In this document: in pieces, positions 23,595-32,176 of the stretch
Layout of the letters: each line of letters starts with the position of its first letter
Position numbering within the stretch: the first letter of the stretch is position 1
Assembly: GCF_000423505.1 (NCBI RefSeq)
Contig: NZ_AUIC01000005.1
Span: 169,758 to 233,757, forward strand
Direction of reading: 5' to 3'
From: Pseudoclavibacter soli DSM 23366
GTDB lineage: Bacteria > Actinomycetota > Actinomycetes > Actinomycetales > Microbacteriaceae
DNA: 64,000 nucleotides
The notes under the pieces: model-generated
Seen by the model: only the letters and a program-made list of their open reading frames with translations
The model's database searches: none
Told to the model about the DNA's origin: nothing
Position numbers and translations under genes: made by a program

Positions 23595-24193
23595 TTGGCT
23601 GTGGCCGAGCGGGCCGGTGCAGCTGCGCGCTGCAGGCTGCGCGGAAATGCGTTCGGGTATGCGCGGAACAGGGCAACCGTCACGAGTGTGGCGAGCACGA
23701 CTTTGACCAGATCGCCCGGCACGAAGGCCACGTCAATCGCGAACGCAGCCTGGAAGGTGAGGCCGGCGAAGATCTGCAGCCCGAAGATACCGGCCAGATG
23801 GATCACCACCAGGCCGCCGACCAGTGCGCCGAGGGCCACTCGCCACCACGCTAAACGGCCACCGCTGTGGGCAATGAGCCCGGTGAGAACGACGCCGGGG
23901 ATCCAGCCGTAAATGTAGCCCGCAGTGGGGCCGACGAACACGCCCGGGCCGCCCGAGCCGCCGGCGAACAGCGGCAGGCCGGCCAGGCCGAGCAGCAGCA
24001 TCACGAGTACTGCGGCGAGACCGCGGGTGGGGCCGAGCACGGTGCCGGCGAGCATGACCGCGAGGGTTTGGAGGGTGATGGGCACGCCGATGCCGGTGAC
24101 GTTGAACGACGCCTGACCGAACACGGCGATGAGTGCGGCGAACACGGCCACGCGTGCGATGTCGCGGTTGTCGAAGGGCTGGCGGGTGGCCAT
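23591..24193 (-). CDS. bioY: Biotin-binding S component BioY
   Basis: The 200-aa, six-segment membrane protein binds biotin. Typical BioY features are the N-terminal ALIAVFGQASF, ITLQTLAVMLAGTVLGPTRG, LLLGLAGLPLFAGGSGG and AGYIYGWIPG. AGGAGT precedes the ATG. It leads the bioYMN operon, transcribed away from a shared control region with the TetR gene at 24329 that holds a BioQ-type operator. Confidence 0.94.
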   Translation of the reverse strand: MATRQPFDNRDIARVAVFAALIAVFGQASFNVTGIGVPITLQTLAVMLAGTVLGPTRGLAAVLVMLLLGLAGLPLFAGGSGGPGVFVGPTAGYIYGWIPGVVLTGLIAHSGGRLAWWRVALGALVGGLVVIHLAGIFGLQIFAGLTFQAAFAIDVAFVPGDLVKVVLATLVTVALFRAYPNAFPRSLQRAAAPARSATAK

Positions 24194-24271
24194 GGATGAC
24201 TCCTAGGGGTGTGCGCTCGGCCGCCGGAGGCAGGCCGGATCGGTCGACGTGACCGATGATCTCACATTACC

Positions 24272-24299
24272 TGAACGCTGTTCACCTGAACATTGTTCA
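24272..24299. promoter_or_regulatory. BioQ-type operator between bioY and the TetR gene
   Basis: TGAACGCTGTTC and TGAACATTGTTCA are arranged over 28 bp exactly as in the bioB operator (9550-9577). Of the 28 positions, the outer TGAAC and GTTCA and the inner TGTTC and TGAACA are the same. It lies 79 bp upstream of bioY and 30 bp upstream of the TetR gene, so one bound repressor could control both directions. Confidence 0.85.
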
Positions 24300-24328
24300 G
24301 GATCTCACAGTCTCGGTAGACTGTCTTC

Positions 24329-25015
24329 GTGGATTCCGACAACCCCCGCGCACGCACCGGCCGACACCGCCGTGCCGACGTGCTCGCCGCGGCGGTCGAT
24401 CTGCTCGACCGCTTCGGGCTGGCCGATCTGACCATGCGGCGTCTGGCCACCAGTCTGCAGATTCAGCCCTCTGCGCTCTATTGGCACTTCGAGAGCAAAC
24501 AGGCGCTGCTGGCAGCGGTCTCTGACTGGATCACCCGCGACCGCCCTGAGCGCGCTCAGGTGCTCGCCGGCTTCGGGTTTGCCGCGAACGCCGCACCAGA
24601 CCAAGCCCGATGGGGTGATCTGCTGCGCGCTGAGGCGGTGTGGTTGCGGCAGGCGCTGCTCGCCCACCGCGATGGGGCCGAGGTGGTCGCCAGCACGCTC
24701 GCCCTCGGACTCGGCGACGCGGTGCCCACCCGACATCTGCACGAGGCCGTTGTCGCCGCCGGTTGCGACGACGACACTGCGGCGGCTGCCGCGCAGGCGG
24801 TGCTGCATTTCATCTTGGGGTCGGTGCAGCACGAGCAGCAACGCAACCAAGCCGAACAGCTGGGGGTGAGTGTGCCAGCTGCGCCGGCGATCCACCATGC
24901 CTTTGCCGGCCAAGCCGAGGTTGCGGCCGGGCAGCTGCCGGGTGATTTCGCGTTGGGTGTCGACTTGTTCGTCGACGGCATTGCGGCCCGAGTCAGCGCA
25001 GGTCGAACCGCATGA
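24329..25015 (+). CDS. bioQ: TetR-family biotin regulator, BioQ type
   Basis: The 228-aa protein has a TetR HTH (RADVLAAAVDLLDRFGLADL, LTMRRLATSLQIQPSALYWHFESKQALLAAV) and a TetR_C-like ligand domain. It is divergent from bioYMN with a BioQ-type palindrome between them, and the same palindrome controls bioB. That context is why I call it BioQ. BioQ proteins in Corynebacterium and Mycobacterium repress bio genes. TAGACT (24317-24322) ends 6 nt before the GTG start, indicating a leaderless transcript, and the operator overlaps its promoter. Confidence 0.85.
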   Translation: MDSDNPRARTGRHRRADVLAAAVDLLDRFGLADLTMRRLATSLQIQPSALYWHFESKQALLAAVSDWITRDRPERAQVLAGFGFAANAAPDQARWGDLLRAEAVWLRQALLAHRDGAEVVASTLALGLGDAVPTRHLHEAVVAAGCDDDTAAAAAQAVLHFILGSVQHEQQRNQAEQLGVSVPAAPAIHHAFAGQAEVAAGQLPGDFALGVDLFVDGIAARVSAGRTA

Positions 25016-26148
25016 GCACCGCAGTGCTGCAGCCCACACAGGCGCTGCTGGCGATCGTGCTCGGCCTCACCGCTGCTGCGGTGCTGTTCATCCCCTTCGT
25101 GATTATCAGCTACCGCGCCCGTGGCCGCATGGGAGCATGGTGGGTGTTGGGCTGGGCGGCCAGCGCGGTCTATGCCGCCGCACTCATCTGCTACACCCTG
25201 CTGCCACTGCCGGCGAGCACCGACTATGTCTGTCGCGGGGTGCAATTGCAGCCGGCGCACGACCTGATCGCCGCCGTGCGACAGGCAAGCGGCCTGCGCG
25301 ATCTGGCCCGCAGCATGGCCGTGTGGCAGGTGGCGCTCAACGTCGTGTTGTTCTTGCCGCTCGGGTTTCTGCTGCGAGTGCGGCACCGCCTGGGCTGGTT
25401 TGCTGCCACTGGCATCGGCCTGACGGTCTCGGCAATCATCGAGACCACGCAGCTGACCGGAGTGTGGGGGCTGTACCCCTGCGCCTACCGCGTGTTCGAC
25501 GTCGACGATCTGGCGGCCAACACGCTCGGCGCGCTGATCGGTTCGCTGGTCGCACTGGCCTTCGTGGCTCCGGCGTCACGCACCCGCAGCAGCGCTCCAC
25601 GCCCAGTCACGCGGTGGCGACGCTTCGTCGGCATGGTCTGCGACGGCATGCTCGTGGTGCTCGTGCCAGCGGTCACCTCGTTGGCTGTGCAGATGGCGCT
25701 CGCGGTGATTGCGCCCGACGCGCTCGAAGGCCGCGGGCGTGTGGTGTTCGTGTTCGTCGTCTGGGGGCTGCCGCTCATCGTGCAGCTGGGCTGGGTGCTC
25801 GTCACCGGCGGAACCTTCGGCGACTGGGCCGTGCTGCTGCGCACTCGGCGCGCTGGGCGGCTGCCGGCCTGGTTGGGGCGGCCAGTGCGCTTTCTCACCG
25901 GCTCAGGTGCTCTTGGTGCGCTGTCGCTGCTTGATGCGGCGCAGATGATTTGGGGCGATCTTTCGGCAGGATGGGCTGCTCGCGCCGCGTGGACACTGGT
26001 TGTGGCGTCGCTGGTCGGGTTGTGGGCCGTGCCCGGCGCCCGGGGGCTCAGCGGATGGCTGTCGGGCACCACGGTCGTCGATCGACGGCAGGGTGATGCC
26101 GACTCTGTGGCAGTGGCCGATGGGGCGCCGACTACGCTGAACACATGA
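25012..26148 (+). CDS. VanZ-like / RDD-domain membrane protein
   Basis: The 378-aa membrane protein has an N-terminal VanZ-like region with four to five membrane segments (LNVVLFLPLGFLLRVR, IIETTQLTGVWGLYPC and FDVDDLAANTLGALIG are the family hallmarks). A C-terminal RDD-like region starts near residue 200 (WRRFVGMVCDGMLVVLV) and adds three more segments. VanZ-like proteins are linked to glycopeptide resistance or envelope functions, but the exact role is unknown. It overlaps bioQ by 4 bp and is probably cotranscribed with it. Confidence 0.85.
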   Translation: MSTAVLQPTQALLAIVLGLTAAAVLFIPFVIISYRARGRMGAWWVLGWAASAVYAAALICYTLLPLPASTDYVCRGVQLQPAHDLIAAVRQASGLRDLARSMAVWQVALNVVLFLPLGFLLRVRHRLGWFAATGIGLTVSAIIETTQLTGVWGLYPCAYRVFDVDDLAANTLGALIGSLVALAFVAPASRTRSSAPRPVTRWRRFVGMVCDGMLVVLVPAVTSLAVQMALAVIAPDALEGRGRVVFVFVVWGLPLIVQLGWVLVTGGTFGDWAVLLRTRRAGRLPAWLGRPVRFLTGSGALGALSLLDAAQMIWGDLSAGWAARAAWTLVVASLVGLWAVPGARGLSGWLSGTTVVDRRQGDADSVAVADGAPTTLNT

Positions 26149-26969
26149 TCATTCTCGCGGGCACGCCGATTGGCAACCTCTCTGATGCGTCGCCCCGGCT
26201 GATCGAGGCGTTCGAGCAGGCGCAGGTTATTGCCGCCGAAGATACTCGCAACACCCTGCATCTGCTGAGCTCGCTTGGCGTGAGCAACCGGCCGCGCATG
26301 GTCAGCATGCACGAGTACAACGAGCGCGAGCGCATCGACGAGCTGCTACAGCTGGCGCGCACTGGCGATGTACTCGTGGTCAGCGACGCTGGCATGCCCA
26401 CCGTCAGCGACCCGGGCTATCAGCTGGTGGCTGCGGCTCGTGACGCCGATGTCGAGGTGCAGGCGATTCCTGGGCCCTCGGCAGTGCTCACCGCGCTCGC
26501 GGTCTCGGGGCTGCCGACCGATCGATTCTCGTTCGAAGGGTTCGTGCCGCGACGGCCGAACGAGCGCACGAGACTGTGGCGGGCGCTCGTCGACGAGACG
26601 CGCACGATGGTGTTCTTCGATTCGCCACTTCGGGTGGCTGAGTCGTTGGCGAGCATGGCTGAGGTGTTCGGCGTCGAGCGCCCGGCCAGCCTGAGCCGCG
26701 AGCTGACCAAACGCTTCGAGCAGACGAAGCGCGGCGCCCTCGGCGAACTCGCCGAGTGGGCGGCTGAGGGCGTGCGCGGCGAGGTTGTGGTGGTGGTCGG
26801 GGGTGCGCCCGCACGTGCGGCGGAGCCAGAAGACCATGTGGATGCGGTGCTTGCGCTGGTCGACCAAGGCGCACGATTGAAGGATGCGTCGGCTCAGGTG
26901 GCGCAGCAGTTCGGCGTGAGCCGACGAGCGCTGTACGAGCTGGTGCTGCAGCGGCGCGCAGCTCGGTGA
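26145..26969 (+). CDS. rsmI: 16S rRNA (cytidine1402-2'-O)-methyltransferase RsmI
   Basis: The 274-aa tetrapyrrole-methylase-fold enzyme methylates C1402 of 16S rRNA with SAM. Diagnostic segments are LAGTPIGNLSDAS, AAEDTRNTLHLLS, MHEYNERERI, VVSDAGMPTVSDPGY, PGPSAVLTALAVSGLP and ELTKRFEQTKRG. TACGCT (26133-26138) ends 6 nt before the ATG, so it may have its own leaderless promoter although it overlaps the preceding stop. Confidence 0.95.
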   Translation: MIILAGTPIGNLSDASPRLIEAFEQAQVIAAEDTRNTLHLLSSLGVSNRPRMVSMHEYNERERIDELLQLARTGDVLVVSDAGMPTVSDPGYQLVAAARDADVEVQAIPGPSAVLTALAVSGLPTDRFSFEGFVPRRPNERTRLWRALVDETRTMVFFDSPLRVAESLASMAEVFGVERPASLSRELTKRFEQTKRGALGELAEWAAEGVRGEVVVVVGGAPARAAEPEDHVDAVLALVDQGARLKDASAQVAQQFGVSRRALYELVLQRRAAR

Positions 26970-26972
26970 GGC

Positions 26973-27066
26973 TGTGGATAACTCTGTGGAGAAAATAGTG
27001 AGGTGTTTGCAGTTCTCGTAGCGTGAATGCATCGGAGGCACCGCGGGGGTGCTTCCCCGAATTCAC
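26973..27066 (+). promoter_or_regulatory. DnaA-box-like sites and structured leader before the WXG100 cassette
   Basis: TGTGGATAA (26973-26981) is the exact reverse complement of the DnaA box TTATCCACA, and TGTGGAGAA (26985-26993) is a near copy 12 bp on. Further right, CGTGAAT (27022-27028) pairs with ATTCACG (27061-27067), and inside it GGAGGCACC (27034-27042) pairs with GGTGCTTCC (27048-27056, one G-T pair). The hairpin abuts the Shine-Dalgarno GGAGG of the next gene. Confidence 0.45.
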
Positions 27067-27075
27067 GGAGGCGAC

Positions 27076-27372
27076 ATGGCGACGTCACTCTCAGTTTCTT
27101 ACGACGATCTGCGCGGTGCAGCAGCACGGCTCGAGGCCACCAAAGAATCCATCGTCACCGCGCTCGAACAGGCGCGATCACTCATCGGCGATCTGGTGAG
27201 TCAGGGGTTCGTCACGCAACACGCCTCGGGTCGCTTTCACACTGCCAGTGAGCGATTCGTCACGGGGTCGCGCCAGGCAATGGAGGGGCTGACCGAGCTG
27301 GGGCGCTATCTCACACAGACCTCAGCTGCGCTTGAACAGGTCGATCACGACCTGGCCGCCAAGATCGGCTGA
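27076..27372 (+). CDS. WXG100/ESAT-6-like small protein
   Basis: This 98-aa, all-helical protein has the helix-turn-helix layout of WXG100 proteins. Helix one is YDDLRGAAARLEATKESIVTALE, the turn region is SQGFVTQHASGRF, and helix two is ASERFVTGSRQAMEGLTELGRYLTQTSAALEQVDHDLA. The canonical Trp-x-Gly is not present (QGF occupies the turn), so the assignment rests on length, helix pattern and context. Such proteins are exported by type VII secretion, usually as heterodimers or fused to effectors. ACGGAGG precedes the ATG. Confidence 0.65.
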   Translation: MATSLSVSYDDLRGAAARLEATKESIVTALEQARSLIGDLVSQGFVTQHASGRFHTASERFVTGSRQAMEGLTELGRYLTQTSAALEQVDHDLAAKIG

Positions 27373-27375
27373 TCC

Positions 27376-27690
27376 ATGGCTACGGCACTAAGTCTCGACA
27401 CGACCGAGGTGCGCAGCGCAGCTGGTCGACTGCGCGAAGGCGCACAGCATTCTGATCTGCTCGCGTTATGCCGCTCAACTGCGGTCTCGGCACCAGAAGT
27501 GGGAGCGCCAGCCGTCGCCCACGCCCTCAGACAGGTGATGCAGGTGTGTGAAGCTGCAGCGACCGCGATCATCGAGTGCCTGCAACTGGGCGAGACTGGG
27601 GCACAGCGCATCGCAGTCGGTCTTATCGCAGCCGACGAAACCGCGGGGCTGGCCGCCGATCGGCTGCGCTGGTCAGGCTTGCGCCCATGA
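27376..27690 (+). CDS. Second small helical (ESX-like) protein
   Basis: This 104-aa helical protein is encoded 3 bp after the WXG100-like gene. It starts LSLDTTEVRSAAGRLREGAQ and has long amphipathic helices afterwards (AVAHALRQVMQVCEAAATAIIECLQLG, AQRIAVGLIAADETAGLAADRL). The layout is that of small partners or chaperones encoded with T7SS substrates. No WXG turn is seen. Its stop overlaps the hydrolase start (ATGA), so the two are coupled. I do not know a named family. Confidence 0.6.
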   Translation: MATALSLDTTEVRSAAGRLREGAQHSDLLALCRSTAVSAPEVGAPAVAHALRQVMQVCEAAATAIIECLQLGETGAQRIAVGLIAADETAGLAADRLRWSGLRP

Positions 27691-29273
27691 CAGGCAACCT
27701 GCCGCTCCTCGGCCGAGATCCAGGTCGAGGCGATGTCGTCGCCATGAGGGTGCTGGCCCAACGGCTGCATCATCACGCAGCTGGGCTGCCGTCGGTTGCG
27801 ACCGCCACACAGCTCGCGAGGTCGCTGATCGATCGTCAGCAGACCGTCAGCTGCCGGCGGCTCAGCGAGCTGCTTGCGGCCCCACTGCAGTTGGCTCACC
27901 GGCTCGTCGCAGCATGCGCTCAGGCAGCGACCGTGCTGCAGGGGTATCAACAGAGCGTAGACGATCTCGACCGCCAAGCGCGCAGCTGCAGGCGGGCGGT
28001 GGCTCAGGCAGTTTCTGAACGGGCCATCGTGCAGCTGCATCGCGCCTCGAGCCTCGACGCTGCACAGGCAGCCGAGAGGCAGCAAGAGCATGCGGCGCTC
28101 GGCACTGAGATCACGCGCCAGGTGCGGCGTTGGAGCGAGCTGCAGGCTGAGCGCGAGGCACTCGATGCACGCACGCGAAGAGCGCTTGAGAGCATTCCGT
28201 TGCTCGACGCGCCTTGGCCTTCATCGACCAGTGGCAGGCGAGCGGTGGCCATGGCCCTCTATGGGTGGCAGCACGACGCTTCAGCACTTCGCTCTGCGTT
28301 CGCTGCGCTGGCCGCCGACCCTACTCAGGTGAGTGCACTCTGGCAGCAGCTGCCCTTTGAGGTCAGAGCAGACGTTCTCGAAACGCACCCTGAGATTGTG
28401 CGCAATCTTGACGGCATTCCGATGATCGATCGAATCCTCGCCAACCGTCATTACGTGCAGCAGCATCGTGATGAACTTGCACAGCAGATCGACGTCACCT
28501 ATCTCGATGCGATCATTCGCGGTGAGACCCAAGTGTGCCTGTTCGACCCGACGGGTGATCGCATTATCGAGGTCATCGGCGACCTCTCGGCTGAAGTGCG
28601 TCGCGTGGTCACATACGTGCCGGGCACCGGTGCAGATCTTGACGGGTTCGTCAGCGGATGGCATCAGCAAGCAAGCGAATACCTCGCCGACGAGCACACC
28701 AACCCCGGCACCGTGGCATTCGTGTACAAAGACGGCCCCTGGATCAACTGGACCACTCGGTCGAATCTCAACGCCACATATTTGGCGCTCTATGGCGTGG
28801 GCATCGCGCGCTTTCAACAAGTCGTGCAGCTCGAGCCCAAGCTCGCCGATGCACTGCAGGTCGGCATCGGTCACAGCGCCGGCGTCACCGCGCAGCTGTA
28901 CGCCGAGCGAGCCGGCGCCCACTATGACCTGCAGGTGGCACTCGGCGGCGCCTATGCTCCCGCGCAGTGGCAGCCGGCTGCTGACACGCGATATTCGAGT
29001 CATAACTATGCCGGCGATGCCATTTTGGTGCTCGATGTGCATAACGAGGTGGGCGATCTGCTCGTGCCAGATGCACTCGACTCGCTGAGGCCGGCATTGC
29101 CGACGGTCGCCACGGCTGAAGTCTTCGAACACCATTTCTATCCGAGGGTCGCAGGAGACAGCGCAATCGACGCGCACAACCGCATCACTGAGGGGCCAGA
29201 GACCAATCAGCAGCCGCTCGATGCCGTGGTACGAGCGATCAAAGAGGTGGAGTCCGCGAGGAGGGCAAAATGA
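27687..29273 (+). CDS. DUF1023-type alpha/beta hydrolase with helical N-terminus
   Basis: The 528-aa protein has an N-terminal 200 residues that are helical and Gln/Arg/Ala-rich, with heptad-like spacing (LLAAPLQLAHRLVAACAQAA, SELQAEREALDARTRRALES). A DUF1023-like hydrolase follows: QQLPFEVRADVLETHPEIVRNLDGIP, YVPGTGADLDGFVSGW, and the nucleophile elbow GIGHSAGVTAQLY, with a likely acid in AGDAILVLDVHNEVGD and a His near EVFEHHFYP. DUF1023 hydrolases in actinobacteria are commonly found with WXG100 proteins and are suspected lipases or esterases. Esterase activity and export are inference. Confidence 0.8.
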   Translation: MTGNLPLLGRDPGRGDVVAMRVLAQRLHHHAAGLPSVATATQLARSLIDRQQTVSCRRLSELLAAPLQLAHRLVAACAQAATVLQGYQQSVDDLDRQARSCRRAVAQAVSERAIVQLHRASSLDAAQAAERQQEHAALGTEITRQVRRWSELQAEREALDARTRRALESIPLLDAPWPSSTSGRRAVAMALYGWQHDASALRSAFAALAADPTQVSALWQQLPFEVRADVLETHPEIVRNLDGIPMIDRILANRHYVQQHRDELAQQIDVTYLDAIIRGETQVCLFDPTGDRIIEVIGDLSAEVRRVVTYVPGTGADLDGFVSGWHQQASEYLADEHTNPGTVAFVYKDGPWINWTTRSNLNATYLALYGVGIARFQQVVQLEPKLADALQVGIGHSAGVTAQLYAERAGAHYDLQVALGGAYAPAQWQPAADTRYSSHNYAGDAILVLDVHNEVGDLLVPDALDSLRPALPTVATAEVFEHHFYPRVAGDSAIDAHNRITEGPETNQQPLDAVVRAIKEVESARRAK

Positions 29274-29827
29274 TCAGAACAACTCTTGCAGTCGGCACCC
29301 TCGTGGTGGCGCTGTTCTGTGGCGGCTGTGCTTTGCTGAGCCCAGAGTATGCTGCGGCGCGTGCCTCGGCCAATGCCGAAATGCAGGTCTTCGTCGAGAC
29401 GTCTCGGCAGCGCACCCTGTTCGAGGCCAAGCGTGAGCTGAAGGCAGTCGAAGACGAGGTGCTCTCGTTGACTCCACGAGATTCTGCGCTCGAATTCCGG
29501 CAGACCAAAGAAGAGCGCAATCTCTTCGGCTGTCGAGGCGATGAAGATCTTCATTCTTGGCCGTTTACCAGCAATGTGACCTTCGACGCCGACACGGTCG
29601 ACGTGATTCAGCTGATGAACGATATCGGCGACCACTTCGCCGACATCGAAGGTTGGTCGGTCAGCCCCGGCCAGCCAGAGGGCAAGACCGAAGTCATCTA
29701 CCTCAAACGAAGCTCTGACGACATGCTCATCGCCGTCTCTGCCCGAGGAGAGAGTGGCACCATGCGCATCGCCGGTTTCAGCGGGTGCTTTCTGCTGAAG
29801 AACTACCACCGGTCGAGAGAGTTCTGA
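29270..29827 (+). CDS. Lipoprotein of the WXG100/DUF1023 cassette
   Basis: The 185-aa protein begins with a type II signal peptide (TTLAVGTLVVALFCGGC, lipid-modified Cys at residue 20). A helical region and an alpha/beta domain with three further Cys-containing stretches (NLFGCRGDEDLHSW, FSGCFLL) follow. The start overlaps the hydrolase stop by 4 bp. A lipoprotein encoded directly behind a putative exported hydrolase may anchor, fold or neutralise it; immunity is a guess. No family is recognised. Confidence 0.8.
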   Translation: MIRTTLAVGTLVVALFCGGCALLSPEYAAARASANAEMQVFVETSRQRTLFEAKRELKAVEDEVLSLTPRDSALEFRQTKEERNLFGCRGDEDLHSWPFTSNVTFDADTVDVIQLMNDIGDHFADIEGWSVSPGQPEGKTEVIYLKRSSDDMLIAVSARGESGTMRIAGFSGCFLLKNYHRSREF

Positions 29828-29836
29828 TGCTGAGGC

Positions 29837-31153
29837 CTAGAGTGCCCCGTGCACCGCCACTCCGTCGATGAGCGTGGCCGCGATCGACCAAGGCAGTGTG
29901 ACTCCTTCAAACGGAGTATTGTCAGCCTTTGTGCGTTGTTCAGCACCAGCGATCGGGCCGGTCGGGTGTTCATCGATGAATACCAGGGTCGCCGGGTCTC
30001 CAGCGCGCACTTGCGCATCCACCGCAGTCTCGACATGACCGATGCGCGCCGGTGCGTCGTGCATCGCCCGGGTGATCAGCCGCCAGTCGACCACACCGTG
30101 CTGGGCGGTGGCATGGGCCACAACAGAGAGCGCGGTTTCGAGGCCGGTAAGACCGAATGCCGCCTCACTCCAGCCGCATGACTTCGCTGCTGTGGTGTGT
30201 GGGGCGTGATCGGTGCCCACCGTGTCGATGGTGCCGTCGCGCAGCGCCTCGCGCAGCGCCTGCACATCGTCGGCTGAGCGCAGCGGCGGGTTTACCTTGA
30301 ACTTGGGTGCAGCTGTGGCGGCCAGCTCGTCGGTGAGCAGCAGATGATGCGGGGTGACTTCGGCGCTCACCGGCCAGCCCAAGGCTTTGGCCTGACGCAC
30401 CACCTCGACGCTGCGACGAGTCGACAGATGGCACACGTGCAGATGCCCGCCGGTCTCGGCGGCGATCACGGCGTCGCGGGCGATGACCGCGGCCTCACCG
30501 CTGACCGGCCAGGCGTCGAGCCCCGTGGCTTCGGCGGCGAAACCAGCGTTGATCTGACCGCTGCCAGCCAGATCGTGCAATTGCGAGTGCTGCGCGATGG
30601 TCACACCCCGATCGGCGGCGCGGGTCAGCGCCTGGGCGACCAGCCCGGCATCGTCGACGCAGCGTCCGTCGTCGGAGAACAGCGTCACTCCAGCGTCGAC
30701 CAGGTCGTCGATGGGTATGAGCTCTGTTCCGGCGAGCCCCAGCGTGATCGAACCAACCGGGTGGGTGCGCACGAGAGATGCGGCACGGGCGCGCTCCGAC
30801 ATCCATGCGACGCGTTCGACCGAATCGGTGACGGGGCTGACGTTGGCCATTGCGAACACATCAGAGAACCCGCCAGCAGCTGCAGCCGCCAGGCCGGTCT
30901 CGATGGTCTCTTGGTCGCTGCCGCCGGGCTCGCGCAGGTGCACGTGCAGATCGATGAACGCCGGCAACACGATCAGGCCGTGGCCGTCGACCACACGGTC
31001 GGGGGCAGCGTCAGCCAACACTGCGGGGCGCAACACCGGGTCGAACACCCCGGCGATCAGGCCACCGTTGATGAGCAGATCGGCAGGCGCCTCACCGTAG
31101 GGGCGCACATCGGTGACGAGCAGGCGTTCGGTGGCGACGGGGCGGTCAGACAT
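29837..31153 (-). CDS. pyrC: Dihydroorotase PyrC
   Basis: This 438-aa class I dihydroorotase acts in pyrimidine synthesis, cyclising carbamoyl-aspartate. It shows the zinc motif DLHVHLREPG, the segment SGEAAVIARD, HVCHLSTRRSVE, SAEVTPHHLLLTDE and the catalytic TVGTDHAPHT. It lies outside any pyr operon here. The start at 31153 lies just inside the upstream membrane gene (8-bp overlap); longer frames would read through that gene. Confidence 0.94.
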   Translation of the reverse strand: MSDRPVATERLLVTDVRPYGEAPADLLINGGLIAGVFDPVLRPAVLADAAPDRVVDGHGLIVLPAFIDLHVHLREPGGSDQETIETGLAAAAAGGFSDVFAMANVSPVTDSVERVAWMSERARAASLVRTHPVGSITLGLAGTELIPIDDLVDAGVTLFSDDGRCVDDAGLVAQALTRAADRGVTIAQHSQLHDLAGSGQINAGFAAEATGLDAWPVSGEAAVIARDAVIAAETGGHLHVCHLSTRRSVEVVRQAKALGWPVSAEVTPHHLLLTDELAATAAPKFKVNPPLRSADDVQALREALRDGTIDTVGTDHAPHTTAAKSCGWSEAAFGLTGLETALSVVAHATAQHGVVDWRLITRAMHDAPARIGHVETAVDAQVRAGDPATLVFIDEHPTGPIAGAEQRTKADNTPFEGVTLPWSIAATLIDGVAVHGAL

Positions 31154-31700
31154 GGGCGGAGCCTTCCGATGAGGTGGGTGTGGCGGTGGCACGTGCCGCC
31201 GCGATGAGCAGGCGCACGGCGAACACGATGGTGACGATGAGCAGCAGCACCTGCAGGCATTCGAGGCCCACGTAGACGGCATGCAGTGATGAAGGGCCCG
31301 GGTCGCCGCCGGCGACGATCACATCGCTGCGGTGGTTTAACAACGGACGCACCACGCCCACTTTGACCACCAGCACGGCCACACCCGCGACGAGTGTGCC
31401 GGTCAGTCGGCGGGCGTCAAGTGCCTGCACCGCCTCGTGACGGCGGGCAATCAACAGCGCGATCACGGTGACCAGGGCGAGTGCGATCTCGCAGGCGTTG
31501 AGTGCGGTGAACACAAGTCGGCCGATGCCGAGCCCGAGCGGAATGGTGATGCCCGGTGCCTGAAATTTCAGCGGCGCCTCGATGAACGAGATGGCGAGAA
31601 TGAGGCCGAGCCAGAGCGTGGGTGCCACAACGGTGAAGGCCGCTGCACGCAGGCGCACGGCAGGCTGGCCGGCCGCAGGGGTCGGAGTCGTCGAGGTCAT
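31146..31700 (-). CDS. Four-segment membrane protein
   Basis: The 184-aa protein has four membrane segments: around 22-42, with LGLILAISFIEAPLKFQAPG after it; about 62-82; 100-118; and 145-168. The conserved FIEAPLKFQAPGITIPLGLGIGRLVF segment recurs in uncharacterised actinobacterial proteins resembling DUF4149. The function is unknown. TAGACT ends 6 nt before the ATG (AGTCTA at 31707-31712 on the plus strand), a leaderless pattern. It is coupled to pyrC by an overlap. Confidence 0.8.
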   Translation of the reverse strand: MTSTTPTPAAGQPAVRLRAAAFTVVAPTLWLGLILAISFIEAPLKFQAPGITIPLGLGIGRLVFTALNACEIALALVTVIALLIARRHEAVQALDARRLTGTLVAGVAVLVVKVGVVRPLLNHRSDVIVAGGDPGPSSLHAVYVGLECLQVLLLIVTIVFAVRLLIAAARATATPTSSEGSAHV

Positions 31701-31745
31701 GGCTCCAGTCTATGTTCCCGGGCTCCAGCGGCGTAGAATGGCCTG

Positions 31746-32153
31746 ATGCTCGTCACGTTCATCGCCTCCAAGATTCACCGGGCGACGGTCACTCACGCCG
31801 ACCTCGATTATGTCGGGTCGATCACCATCGATCGCGAGCTGCTCGATGCCTCCGGCATCTTTCCGGGGCAGCAGGTGCACGTGGTCGACATCGCCAACGG
31901 CAATCGGCTGATCACCTACGCCATCGAGGGTGAAGCTGGCAGCGGGGTCATCGGCATCAACGGAGCGGCCGCGCACTTGGTTGCGCCGGGCGATCTGGTC
32001 ATCATCATGGCCTATGCGCAGGGCGAGCCAGCCGAGGCCAAAGCATTCACTCCCAAAGTGGTGCACGTCGACGACCACAACCATGTGGTGCAGCTCGGCA
32101 GCGACCTCGCTGCGCCAGACGAGCACTCGATCGCGTCGCCGCACGCGCTCTGA
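31746..32153 (+). CDS. panD: Aspartate 1-decarboxylase PanD
   Basis: The 135-aa proenzyme makes beta-alanine for pantothenate and CoA. It self-cleaves between G24 and S25 in DYVGSITID to create the pyruvoyl group. [12 protein letters not shown] and [19 protein letters not shown] are the other family signatures. panB and panC are not adjacent. TAGAAT (31734-31739) lies 6 nt before the ATG, so the transcript is probably leaderless. metG follows 23 bp later. Confidence 0.95.
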   Translation: MLVTFIASKIHRATVTHADLDYVGSITIDRELLDASGIFPGQQVHVVDIANGNRLITYAIEGEAGSGVIGINGAAAHLVAPGDLVIIMAYAQGEPAEAKAFTPKVVHVDDHNHVVQLGSDLAAPDEHSIASPHAL

Positions 32154-32176
32154 GCCCGGCACGTACAATGGTGGCC

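Noticed and set aside
29837..31282. Pro/Cys-rich extension of PyrC beyond 31153
   Set aside because: It lies within the upstream membrane-protein gene in another frame and is not part of dihydroorotases.
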